A program made the translations under genes and the position numbers. Shown here piece after piece: positions 25,841-34,261 of a stretch of 56,957 nt of DNA. How positions within the stretch are numbered: position 1 is the first letter of the stretch; every line of letters starts with the position of its first letter. The notes under the pieces were generated by a model. That model did no database searches and was not told where the DNA came from. It was given only the letters and a program-made list of their open reading frames with translations. The stretch is from an uncultured Lachnospiraceae bacterium (GTDB lineage: Bacteria > Bacillota > Clostridia > Lachnospirales > Lachnospiraceae), in NCBI GenBank assembly GCA_934408585.1, contig CAKRVA010000010.1, positions 1 to 56,957 of the forward strand. Direction: 5' to 3'.

Positions 25841-26539
25841 TTACCAGTCGAGTTCCTCGGCCTTAATTTTTTCCTCATTCAGATAATTCTTACGTATCTG
25901 ACCATCTCTCAGTTTTACAACGCGGTCCGCCATATTTTTTATGGCATCATTATGCGTTACCATGATTACGGTATTTCCATACTTCTGATTTACCGTTTCA
26001 ATCAGCTTCAGAATTTCTTTCGAGGTATTATAATCAAGGGCACCCGTCGGCTCATCACACAACAGAATATCCGGGTTCTTTACAATGGCTCTTCCGATTG
26101 CACATCTTTGCTGCTGTCCACCGGACAACTGATTTGGCAGTTTACGTTTATGTTTTGTCAATCCAAGTGTATCAATCAGTTCGTCTACATCAAGCGGTGC
26201 ATCACTCAGGTATGCTCCAACCTCGATATTCTCCTGTACGGTAAGATTGGGAATCAGATTATACATCTGGAAAATATAACCCAGATGCTTCCGGCGATAT
26301 GCAGTCAGTCTCTTTTCATCCATATCCTCGGTCTTTTCACCATTGATGGAAATGCTGCCCGAATCTGCACGGTCAATTCCTCCAATAATATTAAGAAGGG
26401 TAGACTTTCCGGAACCGGAAGGGCCCAGCAAAACGCAAATCTCTCCCTTTTCCACGGATAAATCTATCCCTCTCAAAACTTCCACCACATTGTCACCTTC
26501 ACCAAAACTTTTTCTGATATCTTTTATTTCCAAAAACAT
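25841..26539 (-). CDS. ABC transporter ATP-binding protein (MacB/LolD type)
   Basis: 232 residues. Walker A GPSGSGKSTLLN, Q-loop YIFQMYNL, signature LSGGQQQRCAIGRA, Walker B ILLCDEPTG, switch His in MVTHND. It lies 10 nt before the large FtsX permease and behind a palindromic operator, and forms a transporter with the permease and lipoprotein downstream. Confidence 0.93.
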   Translation of the reverse strand: MFLEIKDIRKSFGEGDNVVEVLRGIDLSVEKGEICVLLGPSGSGKSTLLNIIGGIDRADSGSISINGEKTEDMDEKRLTAYRRKHLGYIFQMYNLIPNLTVQENIEVGAYLSDAPLDVDELIDTLGLTKHKRKLPNQLSGGQQQRCAIGRAIVKNPDILLCDEPTGALDYNTSKEILKLIETVNQKYGNTVIMVTHNDAIKNMADRVVKLRDGQIRKNYLNEEKIKAEELDW

Positions 26540-26559
26540 CGTCTTATCCTCCTCATTGG

Positions 26560-26591
26560 GTTAGTTTAGACTAACTTATTGGGAATGTCAA
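26560..26591 (-). promoter_or_regulatory. promoter with palindromic operator of the second ABC operon
   Basis: On the minus strand TTGACA (26586-26591), 17 bp, TAAACT (26563-26568). The inverted repeat GTTAGT-ttag-ACTAAC at 26560-26575 covers the -10. The short 16-bp dyad with a central TTAG resembles operators of TetR-family repressors of efflux genes; no regulator gene is next to it. Confidence 0.7.
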
Positions 26592-26642
26592 TTCTTTTTT
26601 TGCTTTTTTTGAGAATTTCTCTCTGTAACAGTAGGTAATAAA

Positions 26643-26672
26643 AAAGCATTGAAGCGTATGCCTCAATGCTTT
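26643..26672 (-). terminator. terminator after the 91-residue gene
   Basis: A perfect 10-bp stem AAAGCATTGA / TCAATGCTTT with a 10-nt loop lies 11 nt after the stop at 26683 and is followed by TTTATTACC on the minus strand. Confidence 0.75.
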
Positions 26673-26682
26673 CTCTCTCGTT

Positions 26683-26958
26683 CTATACGAACATTTCTGT
26701 TTCCACAAGCTCTTTCAGTTTTCCTGTATAGTCTGTATTACCATAAGTATCATAATCATCATAATCAATTACAATATATCTGTCATTGACCTTCAGAACT
26801 ACAACTTCTGTTCCAAACTCCTCTCCATCGATTACTTCCAGATAACATTTTCCCGTTCCATAAACAGTCTCTACATCTTCTTTATAGTAATAGTAATCTT
26901 CCTGTGGATCCTCACTCTCAGAATCAAACGTCATCACAAACTCTTCTTTGACTACCAT
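26683..26958 (-). CDS. small acidic protein, possibly a truncated remnant
   Basis: 91 residues, acidic and Tyr/Asp-rich (EDYYYYKEDVE; YIVIDYDDYDTYG). No family is recognised. The open frame continues about ten codons before the first ATG (reading KYAAYSKE) up to a stop. The only strong ribosome site nearby (AAGGAG) serves a different frame. This suggests a lost N-terminus, perhaps a secretion signal, so it may be the tail of a decayed exported protein. It has a good terminator. Confidence 0.45.
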   Translation of the reverse strand: MVVKEEFVMTFDSESEDPQEDYYYYKEDVETVYGTGKCYLEVIDGEEFGTEVVVLKVNDRYIVIDYDDYDTYGNTDYTGKLKELVETEMFV

Positions 26959-27073
26959 TTCTTTGCTATATGCTGCATATTTCTAATTTCTCCTTTTCTT
27001 CTGTAATATGGTTGCCCCGATTTCCCATTCTACAACAAAGTCACCACCATTGGCAATATCGGAAATATGGAAA

Positions 27074-27742
27074 CTATATTACGGAAGTTCTGTGATAGCT
27101 TGTTATATCACTGCCTATTTTTGCATATAATGCCCGGACATCTAATTCTTTGTTCTTCAATGCCAGTAATTCTTCATTCGTTGCCCCGATAAACTCCACG
27201 AAATCAACTGTTCCATTTGGTGTTGTAATCGATGAAAACTTTGTATCTGGTATGGTAATAAATCCTGTGATGTTTGATTTCATTTCAACATCGATTCCCT
27301 GTGTCTGCCCGGTATATAAATACTCATACGCCTGAAAAATTTCTCCCCGTGTAAATGTAATCCGGGCAATGGATTGTAAAATGCCACAAATACACTTTAT
27401 CTCTGCCTCTTCATTCACGCAGCTGGCTTTACTTAATTTAAACGTAAATTCCATCCCATATCCGCTGATATTTTTATCATCCGTTTCTTTTTCATACAAT
27501 TCGGACAGCCCGTAGGTCACAAAATGCCAGCAATCGCCTCCGTCATACACACTAATTCCCGTAAGCGGGTCTTTTCCACCGAATTGCCAGCTGACTAATG
27601 TTCCATAATGCAGCGGCTCCGTTTGCTCCGGATAAATTCTTTCACATTCCCGGGTGATTGCATCCCATCCTTCTGCACCTGCTTCTTCTTTTTTCGTTTT
27701 ATCCGTGTTCTTTCCTTTTCGCAATCTATCGAATAGACTCAT
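27074..27742 (-). CDS. suppressor-of-fused (SUFU) domain protein
   Basis: 222 residues. A short Lys-rich N-terminus is followed by the bacterial SUFU domain: YGTLVSWQFGGKDPLTGISVYD, read in parts as GGKDPL and GISVYDGGDCWHFVTYGLSEL, then GYGMEFTFKL and the late DFVEFIGATNEELLALK. Bacterial SUFU proteins often act as immunity proteins against polymorphic toxins, but no toxin gene lies next to this one. A G-rich ribosome site precedes it. Confidence 0.85.
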   Translation of the reverse strand: MSLFDRLRKGKNTDKTKKEEAGAEGWDAITRECERIYPEQTEPLHYGTLVSWQFGGKDPLTGISVYDGGDCWHFVTYGLSELYEKETDDKNISGYGMEFTFKLSKASCVNEEAEIKCICGILQSIARITFTRGEIFQAYEYLYTGQTQGIDVEMKSNITGFITIPDTKFSSITTPNGTVDFVEFIGATNEELLALKNKELDVRALYAKIGSDITSYHRTSVI

Positions 27743-27769
27743 GTTCTGATTCCCCCCCTGCTCTTACAA

Positions 27770-28138
27770 TTATTTGAAACCAACAAATTTTGCATCTTCT
27801 TCCTTAAAATAGTCATTCATATTGCTGCTTAACCCGCATGCTTTCCATGCCTGTTCAAATGTAATCTCTTTTTGATTACTCAGGTAAACAAAAGTGCTAT
27901 CCTTTTCCGCACCACCCATTCTTCCCGTAATTTCCAAACGATATTGATATGTGTAGTCATCTGTTTTCCACGTACCATCGCTCATCTTGTAATACGTAAC
28001 CAGCGTAACTTCACTATCATCTTCCATTGTTTCGGAATCCGTTTCCGGATAAGTTTTAACTACCCACGGTTCTTTTTGGGCGCATCCAAGCAGACATAAA
28101 AGTAACATTGTCAGTAACAGTATTCTGAGTTGTTTCAT
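27770..28138 (-). CDS. small lipoprotein
   Basis: 122 residues. The signal MKQLRILLLTMLLLCLLGC has a lipobox LLGC with Cys at position 19. A Ser/Asp/Glu-rich linker and a compact domain with KMSDGTWKTDDYTYQYRLEI follow. The start at 28138 has TTGGAG eight nt upstream; an ATG seven codons earlier lacks a site. It resembles small Clostridial lipoproteins whose function is not known. Confidence 0.8.
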   Translation of the reverse strand: MKQLRILLLTMLLLCLLGCAQKEPWVVKTYPETDSETMEDDSEVTLVTYYKMSDGTWKTDDYTYQYRLEITGRMGGAEKDSTFVYLSNQKEITFEQAWKACGLSSNMNDYFKEEDAKFVGFK

Positions 28139-28155
28139 TGTGTGTTCTCCAATTT

Positions 28156-29535
28156 TCATATTGTTTTTTTATTTATAACATAATAACTACCTTTCAATTT
28201 CCCCTGCTTAATAATAATGTCCATCTCCACAAGTTCCTTTAAAATCTTCAAAGCCCTAGAATCCTTTACTCCCAATAGTTGCTGAACTTCTTTGTTTGTA
28301 ATCATTCCATTTTCCGCTATAAAGTTAATAATCTTTTTCTGGGATAAATTTAATTTATTTTCATTTATCCGTACTTTATCCGTACTTTTTACCATTTTAT
28401 CCGTACTTCTATTACTATTTTCTTCTAATCTATAAAAACAAACCGCAAAACCAGATTTTAATTTTTTAAATTCATAGCGGACACTTGCTTTTTCACAGGC
28501 ATCAGCAATTCGTTTTAATCCTGTTCCAAAACTCTCTATATCTTTAGAGTAATACAAAATTCTTGCCATCTTCGGATTTCTACGAATTGGTCTTTCTGGT
28601 CTTTCAATAAAATCCTGGGGTTCAAATCCCTCGGGAAATGCTCCTGGATTATATATTTCCACTCTATCTTTAAAAATTGTCACCTCGTTGCTCTGTCCTG
28701 TTGCATAGTCTTTATGACAAAATGAATTTAGTAATGCCTCTCTTATTGCATCTATTGGTATTTCAGGTATTTCTGTACGTTGCAAAGCACCAGTAAATTC
28801 GACTCTCCAATGAATATTACTTCTAATATAATTTTCGGCTATATCAACAAGTCTAAGCACTGGACCATGATGCCTTTGTATATCGTTAAATGTTAATCTT
28901 TCATTGGTTGCAAAAATTGCCATCTGTATATCTTGAATTAAATCATCTGCAAACAATGCCTTTCCTGCATTTATCAAATTATTTCCATTCGACAGTTCTA
29001 ACTGATTCAGTACTGTTTTTTTATCTGTATACTCAATTGCTATTCTTCCCGCATCATGTGCCTGCTTTGTATATTTTTTTAAGAGTTCTTCATCAACATC
29101 ATCTATTGTTTTATTTGAAATCAAATTTTCCCAGCGGTTTTCGTCTCTATCTCCTTTACGAATATACTCTGCAAGTTCCTGTGGCGACATAACCAAGTCT
29201 TCATCTGCCACACGAATTCTTGCAATACCTGATACAAAATATGGTGTCTGTTTTCCTTCAAATTTCACATAAATACATTCTCTCCCATCTAATATAACCT
29301 TTTTGACTTCCGGATATATTCTAGGTTCAATCGAATTCCTTATTTTTTGACTAACCTCACGTAAGGATTCTTCTGTAACAACTTGTCCTACAACAGTCCC
29401 ATCTGGTTTTACTCCAAAATATATTTCTCCATGCTGATGCTTATTGAGTATGGCCGAAATAGAGTTCATTGCCTCTTTCAGTTCTCCAGTGGATTTCTTA
29501 AATTCTAGCATTTCATTTTCTATTCCTAAATTCAC
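28156..29535 (-). CDS. AlbA_2 (Schlafen-like) plus ATPase-fold transcriptional regulator
   Basis: 459 residues. An N-terminal AlbA_2 domain (ENEMLEFKKSTGELKEAMNSI, then IYFGVKPDGTVVGQ) binds nucleic acid. It is followed by a RecG-C-like HATPase region (REALLNSFCHKDYA, VEIYNPGAFPEGF, NPKMARILYY, ESFGTGLKRI). The C-terminal winged helix is LSQKKIINFIAENG...KEVQQLLGVKDSRALKILKEL. The linker between them repeats STDK. The GTG start has AGAGGG upstream. Such proteins are called putative DNA-binding or RecG-like regulators; the role is unproven. Confidence 0.88.
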   Translation of the reverse strand: MNLGIENEMLEFKKSTGELKEAMNSISAILNKHQHGEIYFGVKPDGTVVGQVVTEESLREVSQKIRNSIEPRIYPEVKKVILDGRECIYVKFEGKQTPYFVSGIARIRVADEDLVMSPQELAEYIRKGDRDENRWENLISNKTIDDVDEELLKKYTKQAHDAGRIAIEYTDKKTVLNQLELSNGNNLINAGKALFADDLIQDIQMAIFATNERLTFNDIQRHHGPVLRLVDIAENYIRSNIHWRVEFTGALQRTEIPEIPIDAIREALLNSFCHKDYATGQSNEVTIFKDRVEIYNPGAFPEGFEPQDFIERPERPIRRNPKMARILYYSKDIESFGTGLKRIADACEKASVRYEFKKLKSGFAVCFYRLEENSNRSTDKMVKSTDKVRINENKLNLSQKKIINFIAENGMITNKEVQQLLGVKDSRALKILKELVEMDIIIKQGKLKGSYYVINKKTI

Positions 29536-29581
29536 CCCACTACCCTCTTTCTATAATTCCAATACGTTAATAGTTACGTTA

Positions 29582-29947
29582 TTATATCTGTTCTAAAATT
29601 TCTTTTTGCTTTTTCTTGCTAAACCCTTTCAGAACAAGTTCATAAGACTTGTCCAATAAATCTTTCAGCATCTCATCCGAAATATCTCCATCTGCCTTTA
29701 TAGAATTCCAATGTGTTTTATTCATGTAATATCCCGGAATAATGTCCCTAAACTGTCCGCGTAAAAAATCACCCTCTGCCGGTTCCAGCTTTAGTGTGAT
29801 AAGTTCCGCTTTATGATCCTCGCCATAACAAATTGCAGCAAACATTTTATCTTCTATCATATAACGCTGCCAGTTCCACTCTTCTTTAAAATCCTTGTTC
29901 ACACCTGTTTTACTCATCAGGAATTCATCTATCCACTCGTATTTCAT
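29582..29947 (-). CDS. MmcQ/YjbR family protein
   Basis: 121 residues, the usual family size. It has the CyaY-like alpha/beta layout: WNWQRYMIEDKMFAAICYGED, LITLKLEP, IIPGYYMNKTHWNSI, DISDEMLKDLLDKSYELVLKGF. The fold suggests DNA-binding, but the function is unclear. GAGGTG lies about 6 nt before the second ATG, which is chosen. Confidence 0.9.
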   Translation of the reverse strand: MKYEWIDEFLMSKTGVNKDFKEEWNWQRYMIEDKMFAAICYGEDHKAELITLKLEPAEGDFLRGQFRDIIPGYYMNKTHWNSIKADGDISDEMLKDLLDKSYELVLKGFSKKKQKEILEQI

Positions 29948-29984
29948 CATTTCACCTCAAAATATATTATTTAAAGCCTACAAT

Positions 29985-30194
29985 CTATCCCTCTATCTTA
30001 TTAAAAAGGACTGTCTGTTCCTTCATCGATATTTTTCCAACCTGATAGCCATAATCTGTTAATTCTTTTTTGAATTTCAGAAACGAATGGTCTATAGGGA
30101 TTCCTGCAATATTCTGTATTTCATTAAATGTCAGTTTGAGAGATGGGTTTCCATTCTGTTGCACATACTCCCATAACAAATCATATTTACTCAT
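29985..30194 (-). CDS. small winged-helix-like protein
   Basis: 69 residues beginning MSKYDLLWEYVQQNG, then LTFNEIQNIAGIPIDHSFLKF and a beta-rich end. The start pattern is common in small bacterial DUF proteins that may bind DNA (a DUF7662-like pattern, from memory). AAGGAGAAAC precedes the ATG. It lies 37 nt before the YjbR gene on the same strand. Confidence 0.7.
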   Translation of the reverse strand: MSKYDLLWEYVQQNGNPSLKLTFNEIQNIAGIPIDHSFLKFKKELTDYGYQVGKISMKEQTVLFNKIEG

Positions 30195-30214
30195 TGATTG
30201 TTTCTCCTTGTCTT

Positions 30215-30583
30215 CTAAAATCCCCTCGGTGTTCCAACCTCAATCAAATTACCATCCAAATCGTAAAAACGAATTACCTTTTGTCCCCAGCTATGTGTCA
30301 TAAGCCGGTTCACATATCGAATGGATGGGTATTGTTTTTTCAGTTTTTCAACAAATGCCTCGATGTTCTTTTCTTCAAAGTATAGTTCACAGGAATTATT
30401 TTCCGGAATAATGTCTTTTCCGAGAAATTTCTTCCAAATTTTTTCATCCTGCAGCACCAATCCCTCTGTTAAAATCATATTGCCGTCATGATCAAGTATC
30501 ACATCCAGTCCAAACAGGTCATGATAAAATTGCTTTGACTTTTCAATATCTTTCACAACAATCAACATATTCTTTAATTTCAT
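30215..30583 (-). CDS. VOC-family glyoxalase-like protein
   Basis: 122 residues of the glyoxalase/bleomycin-resistance fold: MLIVVKDIEKSKQFYHDLFGLDVI at the start, ELYFEEKNIEAFVEKLK in the middle, and IRFYDLDGNLIEVGTP at the end with the Glu that often binds metal. The start has GGGAG about 10 nt upstream and lies 16 nt after the preceding gene. The substrate is unknown. Confidence 0.9.
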   Translation of the reverse strand: MKLKNMLIVVKDIEKSKQFYHDLFGLDVILDHDGNMILTEGLVLQDEKIWKKFLGKDIIPENNSCELYFEEKNIEAFVEKLKKQYPSIRYVNRLMTHSWGQKVIRFYDLDGNLIEVGTPRGF

Positions 30584-30599
30584 GTCTGGTTTTCTCCCA

Positions 30600-31388
30600 T
30601 CATTCCAGATATAGTCCGTTGTTTTGAAATAATACACAATATTTCATCTGCATATCATAATAAGAATTATTGGTATCCTCTACCCATGTTGCTTTCATTT
30701 CATCGCTTATGGTGTCATCCTCATGAACCAGTTTTGGAACCGTATGTCCGTAAAACAGCACCCGCTTTTTCCACACATCACATACCGTACCCGGGTATGA
30801 AAAATCCGATGTCTGGCTCTTAAAAATACTTGCGCGATGAGCAATTTTCTCCTTTTTGCCACCTGCTTCCAGTAACCGCTCTGTTTGCGCGTTCAGATGT
30901 CCAAAACCACATACCACCAAGATTTTTTCGTCTTTGTATGAATTTAGTTTTTTCATGATATTTTCATGTATTTTGTCATCCCGAAAAGGATTTGTTGTAT
31001 TTTCCTTAAAGTTATTATCAATCTTCCAATAATCAATCATTTCTACCGGAATGTTATGCTCCATACAATAGCTATATATGACACACATATCTATTGGACC
31101 GTCCACAACACCATATTCCCGGAAGCTGTCTTCTCTTGCCTCAATAAATATTGCATCCGGTTCTATATTATTTATTGCATTCAAAATTTCTTCCACAGAA
31201 TAATTGGCATACCGCTTAAAATGGTCTCTATGAAAAGTTCCCATAAGATATACCTCTTGTTGATTCGACATTAACACTTTTCGGACTGTAAAATTCTTGA
31301 TATTCATATAAAACACAAAAGCCACTATAATAACAAGTGCCACCAAAACAGATATCACTGATGCCACCCTTTTTGTCTTCTTTTTCAC
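30600..31388 (-). CDS. membrane-anchored TraB/TIKI-like protein
   Basis: 262 residues from the GTG with CAGGAGG 10 nt upstream. One N-terminal membrane helix (ASVISVLVALVIIVAFVFYM) leads to a soluble domain. Its motifs are VYLMGTFHRDH, NIEPDAIFIEARE, NIPVEMIDYW and VVCGFGHLNAQTERL. The pattern of a GTxH start, an ExxE-like acid and a late GxGHL fits the TraB/TIKI/ChaN superfamily of possible metal-dependent hydrolases. The assignment is by motif reading only. Confidence 0.6.
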   Translation of the reverse strand: MKKKTKRVASVISVLVALVIIVAFVFYMNIKNFTVRKVLMSNQQEVYLMGTFHRDHFKRYANYSVEEILNAINNIEPDAIFIEAREDSFREYGVVDGPIDMCVIYSYCMEHNIPVEMIDYWKIDNNFKENTTNPFRDDKIHENIMKKLNSYKDEKILVVCGFGHLNAQTERLLEAGGKKEKIAHRASIFKSQTSDFSYPGTVCDVWKKRVLFYGHTVPKLVHEDDTISDEMKATWVEDTNNSYYDMQMKYCVLFQNNGLYLE

Positions 31389-31445
31389 GTCTGATAGACC
31401 TCCTGAATTCCCCTTATTCAACATACAACACTACGGAAAAACAAA

Positions 31446-31483
31446 GAGGGTATCATTTTTATTTTCAAAAAATCCATACCCTC
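31446..31483 (-). terminator. terminator after the MCP gene
   Basis: An 8-bp stem GAGGGTAT / ATACCCTC, with a loop of about 22 nt, is followed on the minus strand by TTTGTTTTT. It lies 30 nt after the MCP stop. Confidence 0.7.
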
Positions 31484-31512
31484 TCCGAAAACATATCACA
31501 ATTTCCTTTTAT

Positions 31513-33219
31513 TTATGACAACGTAAAGCGTTCCATCATTTCATGTAATTTACTTACCGAAGACTGACATTCTTTTACGGTGTCTAAAGAATCTGAACTA
31601 CGCTCAACCATTTCGCCTGTTTTGTCTGCGATGTTGGTAACGCCAACCGTAGAATCATGAATCGTTTCATTGATTCCACGAATTGCATCCACGATTTTAT
31701 CTACTGCCTGTCCCAGGGAGTCAATGGATTCCTTTACACCGGACATGTTATCTTTAAATACATTTGCATCCCGATAATATTGAACACTTACTTCTTTAAA
31801 TTCATTGTATTCCGGCAATACCGTTTTCTCCAGGAATGTAGTAATCTCTGTAAGACATTCTGACATATTGGCAACTGCCACATTTACTTCCTGCACAATA
31901 TTGTTAATATTGGATACTGCCTGTGAAGTCTGTCCTGCCAGGCTTCCAATCTCAGTTGCAACAACAGCAAATCCTTTTCCGGCTTCACCTGCTCTTGCAG
32001 CTTCAATACTTGCATTTAATGCCAAAAGGCTTGTCTGGGAAGAAATCGACATAATTACTTCCGTCAAATCATTGATTTTTTCAACTGCATGTGATTCTTC
32101 GATTGCCTTGTCCGATTTTTCCTTTACACTTGCATATATCTTTTGAGTTCTTTCACTGGCTGTCAGTGTTTTGTCCTGCAACGTCTGTGCACGTTCCATA
32201 ACCTCATTTGAGGTAGCAGCTCCGTCCTTTGCCAGGTTTATAATTTCATCTGCACCATTTTTTACAGAATCAATATGTCCGTTAATCGTTTCAGTGGAGT
32301 CTGCAGTTTGGGTCATTCCGGCTGCCAATTCCTGTGTAGTTGCAGAGTTGTCGGAACACATTGCATCCACCTCACCCATAACTTCCTGTAAATGACTCAT
32401 ATTATTAAGTAACTGATTGTTTACACTCTCAATCTGAATTACCATATCTCTGAGATTTCCACGCATATTGTTAATGGCACGAGCCATAATACCCGTTTCA
32501 TCTTTTTTCTTACGAAGCTTCTGTGCTCTTGCATCCGAGCGGAAATCCAAATCCGATGTCTGCGTAATAACTTCCGTAAGCACCCGGATAGGCTTGCAAA
32601 TCCTACGACTTATCAGGAAACCAACGAACATACAGAACAGCAGACTGCATATTGCTACAATTCCCAACGTTATGTACAAATTATCATATGCACCTAAAAC
32701 TTCACTCTGATCCGTACAAAGAACTACAATTCTCTGGTCCGCGGTCAACGCATATGCTGCATACTTGGTAGTTCCCCGATAATCATAAAGGGAAACTGCG
32801 TTCGCCGGTGTCTTACCCGCCTGAAGTTCCTGCACTACCTGCGTAATGACTTCATTTTCGACCGGCTTACCAATCTTGTCCTCTGTCGGATGATACAACA
32901 TTGTTCCGTCTGCTGCTACCAGATACATATATGCAGATGGTGCCTGTTCAATTTTAAAATTCTTCAGGAAGCTCACTTCTGCGTCTGTTTCGCCATCACC
33001 TTCCTGTGCTATGGAATCTACCGTCTGTGCCCCCATTTCTACCAGGCTTAACAGATACTTTCCATTTGTATCACTGGAAATCTTTTTCGTCCTTGGAATC
33101 ATACAGGTCAACAATCCCACCATTGTCAACACGATAATAAAAAATACCAGCCAGCATACTGCGGCTGAAATAGAATGGAAAATATTGATTTTTTCCTTTT
33201 GTTGTTCGCTCTTTTGCAT
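31513..33219 (-). CDS. methyl-accepting chemotaxis protein
   Basis: 568 residues. Transmembrane helix 1 is near residues 15-40. A Cache-type extracellular sensor follows (YMYLVAADGTMLYHPTEDKIG, SLYDYRGTTKYAAYALTAD), then helix 2 near 185-205. A HAMP segment (RRICKPIRVLTEVI) and a long signalling coil follow, with the tip SSQTSLLALNASIEAARAGE. Start at 33219 has AAAGGAC upstream. The sensor is a single-Cache fold in an FKI-type position, often for small organic acids or amino acids. No other chemotaxis gene is in the window. Confidence 0.94.
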   Translation of the reverse strand: MQKSEQQKEKINIFHSISAAVCWLVFFIIVLTMVGLLTCMIPRTKKISSDTNGKYLLSLVEMGAQTVDSIAQEGDGETDAEVSFLKNFKIEQAPSAYMYLVAADGTMLYHPTEDKIGKPVENEVITQVVQELQAGKTPANAVSLYDYRGTTKYAAYALTADQRIVVLCTDQSEVLGAYDNLYITLGIVAICSLLFCMFVGFLISRRICKPIRVLTEVITQTSDLDFRSDARAQKLRKKKDETGIMARAINNMRGNLRDMVIQIESVNNQLLNNMSHLQEVMGEVDAMCSDNSATTQELAAGMTQTADSTETINGHIDSVKNGADEIINLAKDGAATSNEVMERAQTLQDKTLTASERTQKIYASVKEKSDKAIEESHAVEKINDLTEVIMSISSQTSLLALNASIEAARAGEAGKGFAVVATEIGSLAGQTSQAVSNINNIVQEVNVAVANMSECLTEITTFLEKTVLPEYNEFKEVSVQYYRDANVFKDNMSGVKESIDSLGQAVDKIVDAIRGINETIHDSTVGVTNIADKTGEMVERSSDSLDTVKECQSSVSKLHEMMERFTLS

Positions 33220-33343
33220 AAAAGAATGTCCTTTCTCTTTTGATTGCACTTCTAATATTTATTAGAATTTACAATCGCTTTTGATACAACAAAGAGTTGA
33301 ACATTTAGGAATATTTTTTTGATTTGTTTTTACAATTAATCTT

Positions 33344-33544
33344 CTATTTCAACTCGTTTTCCAGCAACGCTGCTGCATCCTTTACACAATCAATGCATTC
33401 CCGTTTTACGATTCCATCATCGATTCCCTTTAACTCTCTGCATACTACTTACTGTGCCAGGTCGCAGTATGTACATGCCACTGCCTGCGCACAGTTGTAA
33501 CCACACATTTTCCGTTTTTCGGCTTCTTTTATTCTTGATTCCAT
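33344..33544 (-). pseudogene. broken C_GCAxxG_C_C family protein
   Basis: Reading the minus strand from ATG 33544 gives GYNCAQAVACTYCDLAQ, then an in-frame TAA. The same frame then resumes with CRELKGIDDGIVKRECIDCVKDAAALLENELK to a stop. These are the N- and C-terminal signatures of the C-GCAxxG-C-C family (usually about 130-150 residues). The central part, including the GCAxxG-like motif itself, is missing. An internal deletion plus a stop leaves about 67 codons. AAAGGAG still precedes the start. Confidence 0.75.
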
Positions 33545-33588
33545 GTCTTTTACTCCTTTTGTCCGGTGTAATTTATTTTACTGTAAGC

Positions 33589-34149
33589 CTAATGAAATGA
33601 ATAAACGCATTCTGCTTGTCCTAACGTATAATCACATTCCACAATCTCGGCAGGTCTCATTTCTTCTATATATTTAAGTGTTCGAAAAGCCATGCCATGC
33701 CCTACAAAAATGACCTTGTTATAATTGGCATACTTATCAGCAACTTTTCGCATCCTACTTCTTACTTCTTCTAAGGTTTCCCATTTCATCTGCTTTCCTT
33801 CCGGATAAGTTCCCTTATATAAATTAAATTCTTCTTTTAACACGGCTGCTTCCTCTGCCGTGCGGAACTGATTGGATTTATCCGGTTCCCATTCATGCAA
33901 ATCCACTTCTACCAATACTTTTATGCCTGTTTCCAGTGAAAGAATAGCAGCGGTCTGAAGTGCTCTTGTATAAGGCGATGAAACAATGATTTCTGCTGTT
34001 TTAAGCCGCTCATCTAAGGCAGTCTTTTCTACCTGCCGAATGCCTTCTTCCGATAATGGTGCAAATGCGCGACCAAAACCGAAAAAGCCTCGCTCTGCCA
34101 ATCCACTATAATCCGGTTCTCCATGACGCACAAGATATAACTTTGCCAT
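33589..34149 (-). CDS. histidine phosphatase family protein
   Basis: 186 residues with the phosphoglycerate-mutase-like motif LVRHGEPDYSG (catalytic His in RHG), the second Arg in SSPYTRALQTA, an acidic site near LHEWEPD and the late His in VIFVGHGMAFR. The branch contains many broad-specificity phosphatases, so the substrate is unknown. GAAGGAGAG lies upstream. Confidence 0.9.
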   Translation of the reverse strand: MAKLYLVRHGEPDYSGLAERGFFGFGRAFAPLSEEGIRQVEKTALDERLKTAEIIVSSPYTRALQTAAILSLETGIKVLVEVDLHEWEPDKSNQFRTAEEAAVLKEEFNLYKGTYPEGKQMKWETLEEVRSRMRKVADKYANYNKVIFVGHGMAFRTLKYIEEMRPAEIVECDYTLGQAECVYSFH

Positions 34150-34169
34150 TCCAGTTTTCTCTCCTTCAT

Positions 34170-34238
34170 TTAATCGTTTAAGTAATCCTCTATTGCAGCG
34201 ATTGCTTCTTCAATTCCATTTTCCTGTCGGATTTGAAC
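34170..34238 (-). pseudogene. possible C-terminal gene remnant
   Basis: A short open stretch on the minus strand ends ENGIEEAIAAIEDYLND followed by TAA, with a stop 22 codons upstream and no start or ribosome site. It looks like the amphipathic tail of a lost gene between the phosphatase and the membrane-protein gene. The family is not identified. Confidence 0.3.
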
Positions 34239-34261
34239 TCATGCCCTCTTTTTACAGCGGT

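Noticed and set aside
28156..29535. AlbA_2 protein as part of a phage-defence pair
   Set aside because: The domain order fits a common RecG-like regulator, and neighbouring genes (lipoprotein, YjbR) are not defence partners.
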